Shown in pieces: positions 35,043-46,300 of a DNA stretch of 64,000 bases; position 1 is the stretch's first letter, and each line of letters opens with the position of its first letter. The notes under the pieces are model-generated. The model was not told where the DNA came from, did not search any database, and was given only the letters and a program-made list of their open reading frames with translations. The position numbers were made by a program, and so were the translations under genes. The DNA is from an uncultured Cytophagales bacterium (lineage in GTDB: Bacteria > Bacteroidota > Bacteroidia > Cytophagales > Thermonemataceae): NCBI GenBank assembly GCA_937911505.1, contig CALEMF010000017.1, positions 146,627 to 210,626 on the forward strand. The letters run 5' to 3'.

Positions 35043-36098
35043 ATGGAGAAAATACTGATTACTGGTGGTGCAGGATTTATTGGCTCTCACGTAGCGAAGC
35101 GTTTTGTCAATACTTATCCACAATACCATATTTACAATCTGGATGCCCTTACTTATGCAGGTAATTTGGAAAACTTGAGAGAGATAGAACGGGCTCCTAA
35201 TTATACTTTCATCAAAGGCGATATTACACAGGCCGATCAGGTAAGTCAGTTATTCACGCAACACGATTTTAAGGGCGTGATTCACTTGGCCGCAGAGTCG
35301 CACGTAGATCGCTCCATTACGAATCCTTCTGCCTTTGTGATGACCAACGTGATAGGAACGGTGAACTTACTCAATGCGGCCAAAGCAGCTTGGCAAGATG
35401 ACCTAGCCGCTCACTTGTTTTATCATATCTCTACAGACGAGGTATACGGCTCTCTTCACCAACCAGAAGACTTCTTTGTAGAAACAACACCTTACGATCC
35501 ACAGTCGCCTTATTCCGCCTCTAAGGCAAGCTCTGATCACTTTGTAAGGGCTTATCACAATACGTACGGGTTGCCCATCGTCATTTCTAACTGTTCTAAT
35601 AATTACGGGCCCTATCAATTTCCTGAGAAGCTTATCCCACTTTTCATTAATAATATTCGCCACCAAAAGCCCCTACCTGTATATGGAAAAGGAGAAAATG
35701 TACGTGATTGGCTCTACGTAGTAGACCATGCCCAAGCCATTGATACTGTTTTTCATAAAGGAAAGGTAGGTGAAACGTATAACATTGGTGGCTTTAATGA
35801 ATGGAAGAACATAGACCTTGTAAAATTACTTTGTAAAGTAACGGATCAGCAGTTAGGGCAGCCTGTAGGAACGGCTGAACAACTCATTACCTTCGTAAAA
35901 GATCGGGCTGGACACGACCTACGGTACGCCATTGATGCCAAGAAGATTATGAACGAGCTAGGTTGGCAACCTAGCCTTCAATTTGAGGAAGGGCTACAAA
36001 AAACGGTCGAATGGTATCTAGCGAATGGCGATTGGTTGGATCATATCACCACAGGGGCCTATCAAAAATATTATGAACAGCAATACGAGCGTCGTTGA
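35043..36098 (+). CDS. rfbB: dTDP-glucose 4,6-dehydratase
   Basis: A 351-residue extended SDR. ILITGGAGFIGSHVAKRF binds NAD. The catalytic residues appear in HISTDEVYGSL (Thr-Asp-Glu) and PYSASKASSDHFVRAYHNTY (Tyr-xxx-Lys). HLAAESHVDRSI and NNYGPYQFPEKLIPLFI are definitive for RfbB/RmlB. It makes dTDP-4-keto-6-deoxyglucose; its substrate is supplied by RfbA, encoded at 38870. Its stop overlaps the next gene's ATG (TGATG). Confidence 0.94.
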   Translation: MEKILITGGAGFIGSHVAKRFVNTYPQYHIYNLDALTYAGNLENLREIERAPNYTFIKGDITQADQVSQLFTQHDFKGVIHLAAESHVDRSITNPSAFVMTNVIGTVNLLNAAKAAWQDDLAAHLFYHISTDEVYGSLHQPEDFFVETTPYDPQSPYSASKASSDHFVRAYHNTYGLPIVISNCSNNYGPYQFPEKLIPLFINNIRHQKPLPVYGKGENVRDWLYVVDHAQAIDTVFHKGKVGETYNIGGFNEWKNIDLVKLLCKVTDQQLGQPVGTAEQLITFVKDRAGHDLRYAIDAKKIMNELGWQPSLQFEEGLQKTVEWYLANGDWLDHITTGAYQKYYEQQYERR

Positions 36099-36727
36099 TG
36101 TTGCGAATAGAAGCTTTTAAGAAATTGTATGGTGATTATCTGGCTCTAGAAATTCCACATTTAGCAATAGAGGAAGGTATTTATTGGATCAAAGGAGATA
36201 ATGGCGCAGGGAAATCTACTTTCTTTAAGGCCTTGGCTGGGCTACTTCCCTTTGAAGGAGAGGTAGAGGTAAATGGTATTTCCATCAAAAAGCAACCGAT
36301 TGCTTATCGTTTAAAAGTAAACTACAGTGAAGCTGAACCACAGTTTCCTTCTTTTCTTACCGCCAAAGACTTACTTACCTTCTTTGCTAAGACAAAACAG
36401 GCTCCTTCAGAACAAATAGAGGAATTGATCACTGTCTTTGGCATGAAAGACTATTGGACACAACCTTGTAGTACTTATTCGAGTGGTATGTTGAAGAAAC
36501 TCTCGTTAACGCTAGGTTTTATAGGAAATCCAACCTTGATTATCTTAGATGAACCACTTATTACCATCGATGAGCAAGCAAAAGAAACGCTTTATCACTT
36601 GATTGAACAATATAGAGCAAAAATGGGAACCTCCTTTCTTCTTTCTTCACATCATCAATTTCAGTTAGAAGCACTGGCAGTAAACGGACGCTTCTTAGTA
36701 CAGTCACAAACGATTCAGCCTCTATGA
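36098..36727 (+). CDS. ABC transporter ATP-binding protein
   Basis: A 209-residue ATPase. The Walker A is IKGDNGAGKSTFFKALAG, the signature SSGMLKKLSLTLGF is present, Walker B is TLIILDEPLITID, and the switch histidine lies in LLSSHHQFQ. It overlaps the following membrane-protein gene by four bases (ATGA). The pair forms a simple exporter of unknown substrate inserted within the sugar-nucleotide operon; the context hints at a polysaccharide or lipid-linked substrate. Confidence 0.9.
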   Translation: MLRIEAFKKLYGDYLALEIPHLAIEEGIYWIKGDNGAGKSTFFKALAGLLPFEGEVEVNGISIKKQPIAYRLKVNYSEAEPQFPSFLTAKDLLTFFAKTKQAPSEQIEELITVFGMKDYWTQPCSTYSSGMLKKLSLTLGFIGNPTLIILDEPLITIDEQAKETLYHLIEQYRAKMGTSFLLSSHHQFQLEALAVNGRFLVQSQTIQPL

Positions 36728-37815
36728 GTGCAGTAATCAATAAGGTGCTGTGGAGAACACTGGTCATTACTTTTTATCGAGCTAATGTAGGCTTTTTCTC
36801 TTTAGTAATCTTCTTGTTATTTGGTTTTATTAGAGGGACAGAACACGTTTACTTGGCCAGCTTTCTCGTAAGTAAGATTACAACTACCCTTTTCGTATAC
36901 ATCGTTTGGGTTGTATATACCCTAAAAACAATACTTTTTGTATTAAAGCAATTACAAACCCCTGTTTACCATTTTATTTTTCAAATTAGACTCTTATCCA
37001 TAAAACAACGTCTTTTACTGTGGGCAAGCATACAACTGGGTCTATTGTTACCTATACTTCTGTATGGAGTATTCTTGGGTACAGTAGCGATGAGTATGGT
37101 GCAAATGGGCATCATCCCTGTACTTTTATTCTACCTACTTACATTATTAGTAGTTGCTATAGGATGCTACGAATATAGAATCAGGCAAGCCCCTTTTGTC
37201 TCTTATCAACTCATCAATATTGATGGTTTCCACCAAAAATGGGTAAAACCTTACTGGAGTTATTTCATTCTCTATCTACTAGGTAGTGATTTAAAGCTAC
37301 TATTACTCAGCAAGCTCACTACTTGCGGCGTAATTAGTGTATTTCTTCATTTTTACGATTCTACTGTACTAGATGAAAGGTATTTGGCTATGGCTGTACT
37401 ATTTACCTCTACTGGTAATGTGGTGCTGATGCATCAACTATTTCTTTTCAAGCAAATACAGCTTGTATGTTTTAAAAATTTACCTCTTCCTATAAGACGT
37501 GATATTTCCCACTGCCTGCTCACCATACTATTACTTTGCTTGCCTGAACTGATGATCTTAGCCTATCAATTATGGCTTACCACCTTCTATGTTTTTACTA
37601 TGTTATTGGGTGTTGCTTGGGCGTGGTTCTTATATACATTAAGCTATTTGCAATTAACACAAGAACAACTTATTGTGCGTATTTTCTTCCTCTTGACAGT
37701 GAGTGTATTTCTCATTTTAGGTAATTTACCTGTATGGTTAATGGCACTCATCTTTACTGTAGTAGGTATTTATCTTTACAGTAAAAACTATTACAAATCC
37801 GAAAATATCCTTTAA
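36724..37815 (+). CDS. Polytopic membrane protein, probable ABC permease
   Basis: A 363-residue protein with about ten hydrophobic segments. No sequence family was recognised; the assignment as permease rests on the four-base overlap with the ATPase gene and its length. It lacks the extracellular domain of MacB-type permeases and is most like unnamed Bacteroidota permeases. It is basic between helices, with aromatic-rich loops. Confidence 0.6.
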   Translation: MSAVINKVLWRTLVITFYRANVGFFSLVIFLLFGFIRGTEHVYLASFLVSKITTTLFVYIVWVVYTLKTILFVLKQLQTPVYHFIFQIRLLSIKQRLLLWASIQLGLLLPILLYGVFLGTVAMSMVQMGIIPVLLFYLLTLLVVAIGCYEYRIRQAPFVSYQLINIDGFHQKWVKPYWSYFILYLLGSDLKLLLLSKLTTCGVISVFLHFYDSTVLDERYLAMAVLFTSTGNVVLMHQLFLFKQIQLVCFKNLPLPIRRDISHCLLTILLLCLPELMILAYQLWLTTFYVFTMLLGVAWAWFLYTLSYLQLTQEQLIVRIFFLLTVSVFLILGNLPVWLMALIFTVVGIYLYSKNYYKSENIL

Positions 37816-37842
37816 TTTAGCTCTTCAGAAACGATTAGAAAG

Positions 37843-38847
37843 ATGTTCGATAACCCTTTTCATCAACAGGAGTTACGTCCCCATCATTTCTTGATAACTG
37901 GCGGGGCTGGCTTTGTAGGTGCTAACTTAGTAGCCTATTTAGTAAAGTATGGCGCGGGGAAAGTACGTATCTTGGATAATTTGAGCACTGGTTTTATACA
38001 CAATATACAGCCCTTTTTGGAGACAGACAGGGTAGAGTTTATAGAAGGGGACATCAGAGACTTACCTACTTGCCAAGCGGCTTGCCAAGATATTCACTTC
38101 GTACTTCATCAAGCAGCCCTCGGCTCGGTACCACGTAGCATTGATAATCCTATTGCTACTAACGAAGCCAACATTACAGGCTTTCTAAATATGTTGGTTG
38201 CGGCCAAAGATAACCAAGTAAAGCGCTTTGTTTATGCGGCTTCGTCTTCTACTTATGGCGATAGCCAGCGACTTCCTAAGGTAGAAGAAGAAATTGGCAA
38301 GCCGCTATCACCCTATGCACTCACGAAGTACGTCAATGAGTTATACGCAGATGTATTTCATCGTACCTACGGGCTAGATTGTATTGGCTTGCGCTATTTT
38401 AACATTTACGGTCCCAAACAAAGCCCCGCAGGTGCCTATGCAGCAGTGATTCCGCTTTTTATCAAAGCAATTTTAGAAGGAGAAGCTCCTTATATTAATG
38501 GTGATGGAGAGCAAACGCGTGACTTTACTTTTGTTGAGAATGCCGTGCAGGCCAACATCAAAGCCGCATTAGCCCCGCAGAAAGCTGCCAATCAAATATA
38601 CAATGTAGCCTGTGGAGAGCGTATCTCTATTAATCAACTTTTTCAGTACCTCAAGAATTTTGCGGGTACTAGCTTAGAGGCTATTCATCGAACTCCTAGG
38701 AAAGGCGATGTGAGAAATAGTTTAGCAGACATTACCAAGGCACAAAAATTACTCAACTACCAACCTAACATAAAAATAGAACAAGGATTAGAAATGACGT
38801 TTCAATGGTTTAAAAAAACCTACGAACAAATTGATCAAACCAACTAA
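37843..38847 (+). CDS. UDP-N-acetylglucosamine 4-epimerase-like (WbpP/TviC type)
   Basis: A 334-residue extended SDR. HFLITGGAGFVGANLVAYL binds NAD; YAASSSTYGDSQRLPKVEE and PLSPYALTKYVNELYADVF carry the catalytic serine, tyrosine and lysine. FNIYGPKQSPAGAYAAVIPL is distinctive of the WbpP group that epimerises N-acetylated sugars. It complements the WbpO/TviB-like dehydrogenase at 32088, giving a route to UDP-N-acetyl-galactosaminuronate. Confidence 0.85.
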   Translation: MFDNPFHQQELRPHHFLITGGAGFVGANLVAYLVKYGAGKVRILDNLSTGFIHNIQPFLETDRVEFIEGDIRDLPTCQAACQDIHFVLHQAALGSVPRSIDNPIATNEANITGFLNMLVAAKDNQVKRFVYAASSSTYGDSQRLPKVEEEIGKPLSPYALTKYVNELYADVFHRTYGLDCIGLRYFNIYGPKQSPAGAYAAVIPLFIKAILEGEAPYINGDGEQTRDFTFVENAVQANIKAALAPQKAANQIYNVACGERISINQLFQYLKNFAGTSLEAIHRTPRKGDVRNSLADITKAQKLLNYQPNIKIEQGLEMTFQWFKKTYEQIDQTN

Positions 38848-38869
38848 CGCACTTAACTAAATATAGCAA

Positions 38870-39742
38870 ATGAAGGGAATTATATTGGCTGGTGGCTCTG
38901 GTACACGCCTGCATCCACTTACTTTAGCAGTAAGCAAGCAAATGATGCCTGTTTATGATAAGCCCATGATTTACTACCCGCTTTCTATCCTTTTAATGGC
39001 GCACATCCGAGAAATTCTTATTATTTCTACACCACACGATTTACCGCTTTTCAAAAGACTGCTAGGAGATGGCAGCCAGATAGGGTGTCGGTTCGAGTAT
39101 GCTGTACAAGAAGTTCCTAATGGATTAGCCCAAGCCTTTGTTATTGGAGAAAAGTTTATTGGTAATGATAACGTAGCGTTGATTTTAGGAGATAATATTT
39201 TCTACGGATCAGGGCTCTCCAAGCTTTTACAAGCGAACACCGACCCCGCAGGAGGAATCATTTATGCCTACCATGTGCACGATCCTGAGCGCTACGGTGT
39301 GGTAGAGTTCAACGAACAAGGAAAAGTGATTTCTATAGAAGAGAAACCAACAACGCCTAGGTCTAATTACGCTGTACCAGGCTTGTACTTTTACAATAAT
39401 GAAGTAATAGAGATTGCTAAAAACTTACAACCTTCTGCGCGCGGAGAATATGAAATTACAGACGTAAATAAAGCCTACTTACAGCAAGGTAAGCTGGAAG
39501 TAAGTATTCTCAATAGAGGAACAGCATGGCTCGATACAGGTACGTTTGCCTCCTTGATGCAGGCGAGTCAGTTTGTACAAGTGATTGAGGAACGCCAAGG
39601 ACTTAAGATAGGTTGTATTGAAGAGATTGCCTACAGAAGTGGGTTTATTGATGCCGAGCAACTCACCCATATTGCTACGCCCCTCTTAAAGAGCGGATAC
39701 GGACAATATTTACTCAATGTGATCAAACAAAAAAACTATTAG
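38870..39742 (+). CDS. rfbA: Glucose-1-phosphate thymidylyltransferase
   Basis: A 290-residue nucleotidyltransferase. [20 protein letters not shown] is the nucleotide-binding start, followed by [37 protein letters not shown] and [18 protein letters not shown]. It makes dTDP-glucose from glucose 1-phosphate and dTTP, feeding RfbB. No rfbC or rfbD is in the window, so the final dTDP sugar cannot be named. Confidence 0.95.
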   Translation: MKGIILAGGSGTRLHPLTLAVSKQMMPVYDKPMIYYPLSILLMAHIREILIISTPHDLPLFKRLLGDGSQIGCRFEYAVQEVPNGLAQAFVIGEKFIGNDNVALILGDNIFYGSGLSKLLQANTDPAGGIIYAYHVHDPERYGVVEFNEQGKVISIEEKPTTPRSNYAVPGLYFYNNEVIEIAKNLQPSARGEYEITDVNKAYLQQGKLEVSILNRGTAWLDTGTFASLMQASQFVQVIEERQGLKIGCIEEIAYRSGFIDAEQLTHIATPLLKSGYGQYLLNVIKQKNY

Positions 39743-39749
39743 ATTTTTT

Positions 39750-41627
39750 ATGAGAATTTTACCCAGCTTTCTATCTGTCTGGTGTATTGTTGTACTCTTA
39801 ACCAGTTGTAACCAAATGAAAGAATACCAAGAAGTAAGCGAAGAAACCAGCGACATACACTCCCTTGCACAACCGAAACGTGCAAAAATGACCCATCTGG
39901 CCTTAGACTTAAAGGTAGACTTTGACCGTAAACAACTAGTAGGTACGGCTACCATTTATTTCGATAACGAAACGGGTGCCAATCAGCTTATCCTAGACAC
40001 CAAAGACCTCGACATTCAGCAGGTACTGCTGGATGACAGTACCAAAGCCAACTATAGCTTAGGGGAAGAAGTAGCCCTACTCGGTAGACCACTACGTATT
40101 CAGGTTGCACCCAATACCAAGAAAGTTACCATTGCCTACACCTCTAGTCCAAAGTCGGCTGCGTTACAATGGCTTACACCTGCACAAACGGCTGGCGGAG
40201 AGCAGCCTTTTCTCTTTAGTCAGTCACAGTGTATTCTAGCACGTACGTGGATTCCTTGTCAAGATGGGCCAGGCATGCGCTTCACTTACCAAGCACGCGT
40301 TGAAGTACCGCCACATCTAATGGCGTTGATGAGTGCAGAAAACCCTACAGAAAAGAATGAAACAGGCATCTACGAATTTGAAATGAAGCAACCTATTCCT
40401 GCCTATCTTTTAGCATTGGCGGTGGGTGATTTAGCTTTTCAAAAAATAGACGAACGTACAGGTGTATACGCTGAACCTGCTACGTTAGAGGCGGCTGTGC
40501 AAGAATATGAAGAGGTAGTGAAGATGGTAGAGGTAGCAGAAAACCTCTATGGAAAGCACGCTTGGGAACGCTACGATATCTTGGTATTACCTCCTAGCTT
40601 TCCTTTTGGAGGGATGGAGAATCCTCGTCTTACTTTCGCGACTCCTACCATTATCGCTGGTGACAAATCATTGATGAGCCTAGTAGCCCACGAATTAGCC
40701 CACTCTTGGTCTGGCAACCTAGTTACAAACCAAACTTGGAATGACTTCTGGCTCAATGAAGGCTTTACCGTATACTTCGAAAGACGCATCGTGGAAGCGC
40801 TTTACGGAAGAGATTTTGCTGAGATGGAAGCTTTACTGGGCTACCAAGATTTACTAGAAACCATAGAGCAGAAAGGGAAGAATAATAAAGATACCAAGCT
40901 GCTTTTAGACTTACGTAAACGCGATCCAGATGAGGCAGTAAGCGATATTGCTTACGAAAAAGGCTACTTTTTCCTACGACTAATTGAGGAAAGCATAGGA
41001 AGAGAAAAATTTGATCGTTTTCTAAGGAAGTACTTTGAGACGTTTGCTTTCGAATCTATGAACACACAAAGATTTATCAATTACTTAGAAAAGGAGATTA
41101 TTAAAGACGATGAAGTACTTGCTAAAAAGATTAACTATAAGGATTGGATATACGGGACAGGCCTACCGCAGAACTGCCCAAAAGTGACCTCCAAAAGATT
41201 TACGCAAGTAGATGCACAACTACAGTTGTGGAAAGAGACACAAAGTACCGACTCGCTCAATACCGCTGACTGGAGTACGCAAGAATGGCTGCATTTTATA
41301 CGTCAACTACCTGTACAGATGGACATTGAACAAATGAAGCAGCTCGACGAAGCCTATGAATTTACAGCCTCGGGCAATACAGAAATTCAAGCCGCTTGGT
41401 ACGTGCACGCGATAGAGCATCAATATGAGGCCGCTTATGAAGCCATAGAGAATTTCTTGATTAATATAGGAAGGAGAAAATTTCTGACACCACTGTATAG
41501 CGCACTGGTAAAAACAGAAGAGGGGCGTACACTTGCCAAGGATATTTATGCTAAGGCGCGTCCCAATTACCATTATGTTGCCGTCAACACCCTTGATGAA
41601 ATTGTTGGTTATCAATCAGCTAAGTAG
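39750..41627 (+). CDS. M1-family metallopeptidase, lipoprotein
   Basis: A 625-residue zinc aminopeptidase of the leukotriene A4 hydrolase type. The signal is lipoprotein-like (SFLSVWCIVVLLTSC). The exopeptidase motif is FGGMENPRLTF; the zinc site is HELAHSWSGN with the third ligand in WLNEGFTVYFE. An N-terminal beta domain occupies 40-230 and an alpha-helical C-terminal domain 480-620. It trims peptides in the periplasm or at the surface. It is 7 bases after rfbA, possibly by read-through. Confidence 0.92.
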   Translation: MRILPSFLSVWCIVVLLTSCNQMKEYQEVSEETSDIHSLAQPKRAKMTHLALDLKVDFDRKQLVGTATIYFDNETGANQLILDTKDLDIQQVLLDDSTKANYSLGEEVALLGRPLRIQVAPNTKKVTIAYTSSPKSAALQWLTPAQTAGGEQPFLFSQSQCILARTWIPCQDGPGMRFTYQARVEVPPHLMALMSAENPTEKNETGIYEFEMKQPIPAYLLALAVGDLAFQKIDERTGVYAEPATLEAAVQEYEEVVKMVEVAENLYGKHAWERYDILVLPPSFPFGGMENPRLTFATPTIIAGDKSLMSLVAHELAHSWSGNLVTNQTWNDFWLNEGFTVYFERRIVEALYGRDFAEMEALLGYQDLLETIEQKGKNNKDTKLLLDLRKRDPDEAVSDIAYEKGYFFLRLIEESIGREKFDRFLRKYFETFAFESMNTQRFINYLEKEIIKDDEVLAKKINYKDWIYGTGLPQNCPKVTSKRFTQVDAQLQLWKETQSTDSLNTADWSTQEWLHFIRQLPVQMDIEQMKQLDEAYEFTASGNTEIQAAWYVHAIEHQYEAAYEAIENFLINIGRRKFLTPLYSALVKTEEGRTLAKDIYAKARPNYHYVAVNTLDEIVGYQSAK

Positions 41628-41732
41628 CCTTTTGCCTCTACTTCTAAAATGTACGCCAATCGCCAAAAAAGACGAGAAAGTAAGCTTTCTGGAACTTTCG
41701 TTCCATATAATTAATTTTATTTAAAGAAATAA

Positions 41733-42335
41733 ATGATTAAACCTATGGGACGAACGAAGGCATTTGTAGAGGAAGAAGTATTAGACAAAGCCATTGATCT
41801 TTTTTGGTGTAAGGGTTACAATGCTGCTTCTATGCAGGAAATAGTAGATCATTTAGGGATTAGCCGCTCTAGCCTATACGATACTTTTGGGGATAAAAAA
41901 GCCTTGTTTATGGCAGCCTTACAGCAGTATAGACGTAAGGCAGGCAATAACCTAAAAAAAATAGTAAACCAAGCCGATCCTGTACTACCCGCTTTGCGAG
42001 ATTTTTTTGAGACAATGGTAGAAGAGAGTGTAACAGATACTGCTTCCAAAGGATGCTTCGTCGTGAATACGGCTGCTGAACTAGCCTCGCAAGATGCCTC
42101 CATTGCTTCGCTGGTAGAAGAGAACAGACAAAAAGTAGAACAGGTTTTTTTCGAACTTATAGAGAAAGGAAAGGCCAGCGGAGAGATCACAAACACGCAA
42201 TCCTCACAAGCTTTGGCTCATTTTCTCTACAATACGATGACAGGAATTAAAGTAGCTGCTAAAGCCTGTATGCGTGAAAGTGTATACCAAGATATTCTGG
42301 AAGTAACCTTCTCGGTATTTCAAGTGCGTAATTGA
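41733..42335 (+). CDS. TetR/AcrR family repressor
   Basis: About 200 residues. The N-terminal helix-turn-helix is seen at LDKAIDLFWCKGYNAASMQE followed by DHLGISRSSLYDTFGDKKAL. A C-terminal ligand domain of the TetR_C kind follows (KGCFVVNTAAELASQ). The likely start is ATG 41733 or 41745 (MGRTKAF). GGAAC and GTTCC around a TTTC spacer upstream (41691-41704) could be its operator. Its last 16 bases overlap the convergent hydrolase gene, which it may control or simply face. Confidence 0.88.
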   Translation: MIKPMGRTKAFVEEEVLDKAIDLFWCKGYNAASMQEIVDHLGISRSSLYDTFGDKKALFMAALQQYRRKAGNNLKKIVNQADPVLPALRDFFETMVEESVTDTASKGCFVVNTAAELASQDASIASLVEENRQKVEQVFFELIEKGKASGEITNTQSSQALAHFLYNTMTGIKVAAKACMRESVYQDILEVTFSVFQVRN

Positions 42336-43207
42336 CTTATGAATGCTAAGTAAGCTTCAAGCACTTTTTCTGGGCTTTCTATCTGTGGATAGTGACCTAC
42401 CTCGCTGAGCTCGACTATATCTGTATGTGGAACCAAAGCTTGGTAGCGCTGTACCATATGCGCTCCTGAAATAGGGTCTTCTGTACCGTTAATAAGTCGT
42501 ATAGGGATTTTTGTATGTATCAATGGCTGTACCCAGCGGTCTCTATACGTTACGCGTTCTTTCATATAGCGAATAAGCTTTTGGAGTGCTTGCTTTCCTC
42601 CTTGGCGTGTCATCAGCGCCCAGTAAGTGTCGTAGGTAGCCTCCGTTAATACAGCCGTATTACTAAAAATTTCACGAAAAGTCTTTTTAAAGCTTCGCTT
42701 GCTGTATAGTTGTACGATCCAAGGCCCTAAGCGTGTGAGTAATAATTTTTGAATAAGCTTCGGACGATGAGTTTCAGGAAAAAGCCCTCCGTTAAGAAAG
42801 CAGATTGATGACAGTTGCCAACTTTGTGTAGTATTAGCAATCTTGCTTTCTTCTTGACGAGCAAGTAGTTCTTGCGCTACTGTATCACCATAGTTATGCG
42901 CAAGCAGGTGTAAATGTGTTATCCCTAACTTTGCAAGAAGTTGCTCGACTAAATCGGCTTGGTCTTGTATTGTATAGTCGTAGGAGGATGGTTTGGCTGA
43001 AAAGCCAAAGCCCAGCATATCTAGCGTAATGACACGAAAATGCTGTACTAGCGTCTTCCATATTTTGTGCCAGTCATACGATGCAGTAGGGTAGCCGTGC
43101 AAGCAAAGTAGGGTGGGATGCTGGGGATTGCCTTCCACAACATAGAAAATTTGGTATCCTTTATAGTCGAAAAATTGCCCCTTGGCTTGCCAATTATTGA
43201 TGTCCAT
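42320..43207 (-). CDS. Alpha/beta hydrolase, haloalkane dehalogenase/epoxide hydrolase-like
   Basis: A 295-residue soluble enzyme. The oxyanion region is LLCLHGYPTASYDWHKIW. The nucleophile elbow is LLAHNYGDTVAQELLA, where the family serine is replaced by Asn-Tyr-Gly-Asp: the acid of NYGD suggests an aspartate or an atypical nucleophile rather than the usual GxSxG. The histidine lies in EVGHYPQIESPEKV. Substrate unknown. It converges on the TetR gene with a 16-base overlap. Confidence 0.82.
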   Translation of the reverse strand: MDINNWQAKGQFFDYKGYQIFYVVEGNPQHPTLLCLHGYPTASYDWHKIWKTLVQHFRVITLDMLGFGFSAKPSSYDYTIQDQADLVEQLLAKLGITHLHLLAHNYGDTVAQELLARQEESKIANTTQSWQLSSICFLNGGLFPETHRPKLIQKLLLTRLGPWIVQLYSKRSFKKTFREIFSNTAVLTEATYDTYWALMTRQGGKQALQKLIRYMKERVTYRDRWVQPLIHTKIPIRLINGTEDPISGAHMVQRYQALVPHTDIVELSEVGHYPQIESPEKVLEAYLAFISQLRT

Positions 43208-43380
43208 ACAATTTACTCAGAAGGTAAATGAAAAAATAAGGATATTCCACGAAAATGCCCTTATACAACCTTGTGTTTTTATGATTGGTCATTGTGACGT
43301 AAGCGCGCTAAATATTTCAGGATGAATACTTTTAGAGAAGTTTTCATTCATAAGTAGAAAGACATTCCTTAAATTAAGAG

Positions 43381-46300
43381 GTGAAAGCATTTGCCTTTAT
43401 GAAACGAGCCATCCAACAATATCAAGAAAAAATACAAGCTGATAGCACCAATGGAGAAGAGTATTACGATGTCTTCTACGAACTATTAATACACTATGCA
43501 GTACGTCAAGGCGCTTTTATCCAGAAAAATACCGATCAAAAAAATAGCGAGATGAGTGGTGTCTTACGCCATGCCTTTCACTTAGTATATGGTTATTGGA
43601 AGAGCTGCGCTACACCCCTCGATGAGGCAATGGTAGAAGAGTACAAGTCCTACGAGAATATTCTTTTAGAAGATGGCTACAATGTGTGGTTGATACAAAC
43701 GCCCGAAACACTTATCAAAACCAACATAGAAGAAACAACTGTACTACATCGAGTAATACAAGCTTTTTTTCTTTATGAACCTACGCTAGCAAAGCAGCTC
43801 AAAGAAGCCATAGAAAAGGCTGAGACAGCCCAATTAGAGGTTAAAAAAGTCTTCTTCAAACGCCTAGAGGACGAGTGCCTAGCGAGTAAATCTTGTAAAG
43901 GTGCTTTTAATGATTTCTGGAAGATGAGCCGAACGGCACTTTATGAGACGATTTCTAAAGAGACCGTGAAGGAAATAATAGGCTTACACTGGATAGGCAC
44001 GGGCTTTCTACAGGCTACTATGCCTAACTTTCAAAAGCTTTCTACTAATCTTGTAGCGCAAGAAGCTGAAAAATTGCTTGCTCAACTTTTTACACCCAAA
44101 GAACGCACAAAACTATTACAGCCGTTGCTTCCTTACTATGAAGTCATTAATGAAATTACCAACGGCTTAGATACTTTTTCTGATCAACGCCGTTGCCTAG
44201 CTACTGCCTGTCAGGCGCTTTATAACCTATACGTTACAGGAAAAGTAAATCCGTATCCATCGGCCATAAGTGATCAGTGGGTTATAAGTACCCTACAAGT
44301 GGCAGATCATCTACTAGAGAAACATTTCAAATCTTCTTCAAAAAAAGCTACGACGCAATGGCTCAACCCTTTTATGGAGACGGGTCAATGGCTGTATACG
44401 TTAACGGAGCAAAACGACCAGACGGCTACCCAAAGAAAAGTATATGGACACGAGGGGAATCTTCTGTATTATTATTTTACCACCTTACAAATTGATCTGC
44501 TTCTAGCCTCCCAACCCAACCCACCTGCTTATTCGCTCTATTGGATGAATGCGCTTACCCATCTTCAATTTGAGCCAACTAACCAGCAGACTACCTTGTT
44601 TGGAGGAACCTCTACCTATCAAGAGGCGCTGCAACAGTTAAATCAAACTGACTGCACTGTCATAGTAAGTAGCTATACTTCAGAGGCGCTTTCTATGGCT
44701 TACCACGAAAAGGAAAAGTATAAGATGTACGAGCGCCTGAACCGTCGTGTACAACAGACCTACCTGAGTGAACAGACTAGTAGAAAGAAGCGTGTACAAC
44801 ATCTACTGCGTTTCTACCAATGGTTGACAGATCGGTTGCAAGCAGAAGGAATCATAAGTTGTATTACCTATCGAGAGGCCATTGATCAACACGACTACCA
44901 GGGTTTTAGAAGAGAAGTGGTACAAACGTTTGCACATTGCTATGTGATCGATTTAAAGGAAACTTGGGCAGTTTGGTTTTTCATAAAGGATAAAAAATCG
45001 TCCTCAAAAAAGGGTACAGTGCATTATCTAAGCCTTGATGAAACAGCCTACAGCAACAAAACGCTTGTTGATCTCCCTTTCCAGTCACTTCAGCCCGATA
45101 CACATTATAATTGGATCAACTTACCTGAAGAGGATTTCCATCAGTATCTACCCCTGGCTACCATCACACAAAAAGCCGCCCTCTTTTCTGAAATTACCAA
45201 AGGAATAAAATCGCCCAGAGATGAGTGGTTTTATAGTTTTGAGGAGACTTATCTAGCAAAGAAGGTGAAATTCATCCTACGTGCCTACGAGAAAGCCAGA
45301 AAATCACCCGCTGCTCAGCCAACTACTGAAATAAAATGGGATAATACTATTCTAAAGTACCTACAGCAAAACGTCGCTAAAAAATTCCAGCAAAAGCAGA
45401 TCGTACCAGTGGCCTACCGACCTTTTGTAAAAAAGTACCTCTACTGGGATCAGCATTTTTGTAGTAATACGCAGGCTTGGAAGATGCATCACAGCGAGCA
45501 ATACAAAACCATCGTGATAAGTGCTACAGAAGAAACCAATATTTTTGCTTGTTTGGCCACAAAGCAACCTGTAGATGACCATTTCCTTGGAGCAGTACAT
45601 TGTTTAACACTTTACCAAGAAGAGGACGGAAGCCTTGTGGAGAACATAACTGATGAGGCACGGCAATCATTTAGGCAGTATTATCAGCAGGTGGAGCGTT
45701 ATTTTTCTACAGAGACTTTTGAGAAGCAGCTCAAAAACTTGTTGAAGGCAAGTACTTTTTTGCCTACCCTCCACAAGTTAGCGCAAGAAGTTGTCAGTTG
45801 CTGGCAAGCCTTGCTTCCGCTTTCCTATCAACGTGCTGACGTACAATCTCTTTTAGAAAGCTTCCTGCAATTACAAAAACGTACAAAGGTACTGGGTCAA
45901 GATGCCAAAGAGAAAAAAAGGCAATTTACCCAACTCACGAAGCAACTCAAAGAGGTACAACAGGCGATAGACACCCTACAACAAGCCTTTAAGCGCGCTC
46001 AAGAAGGGAGTAACATTACAAAAGAAGCCATCTTTCATTATACTTATGCAGTGCTGCACTATCCAGCCTACAGGCAGAAATATGAGCGGAACTTACAACA
46101 ACAGCTTCCTCACATCCCTTTTTACCTCAATTTTCAACAATGGGTACAATGGGGTACACAGCTAGCAGACTTACATATAAACTATGAGGAAGCTGCCCCT
46201 TATGAGCTAACCTTGACCACCAATCCATCTGAAACACCCGCTAAAGTGAAGCTGAAAGCGTATAAACAAGAAGGTATCATTCAGTTAGATGAGTACACCC

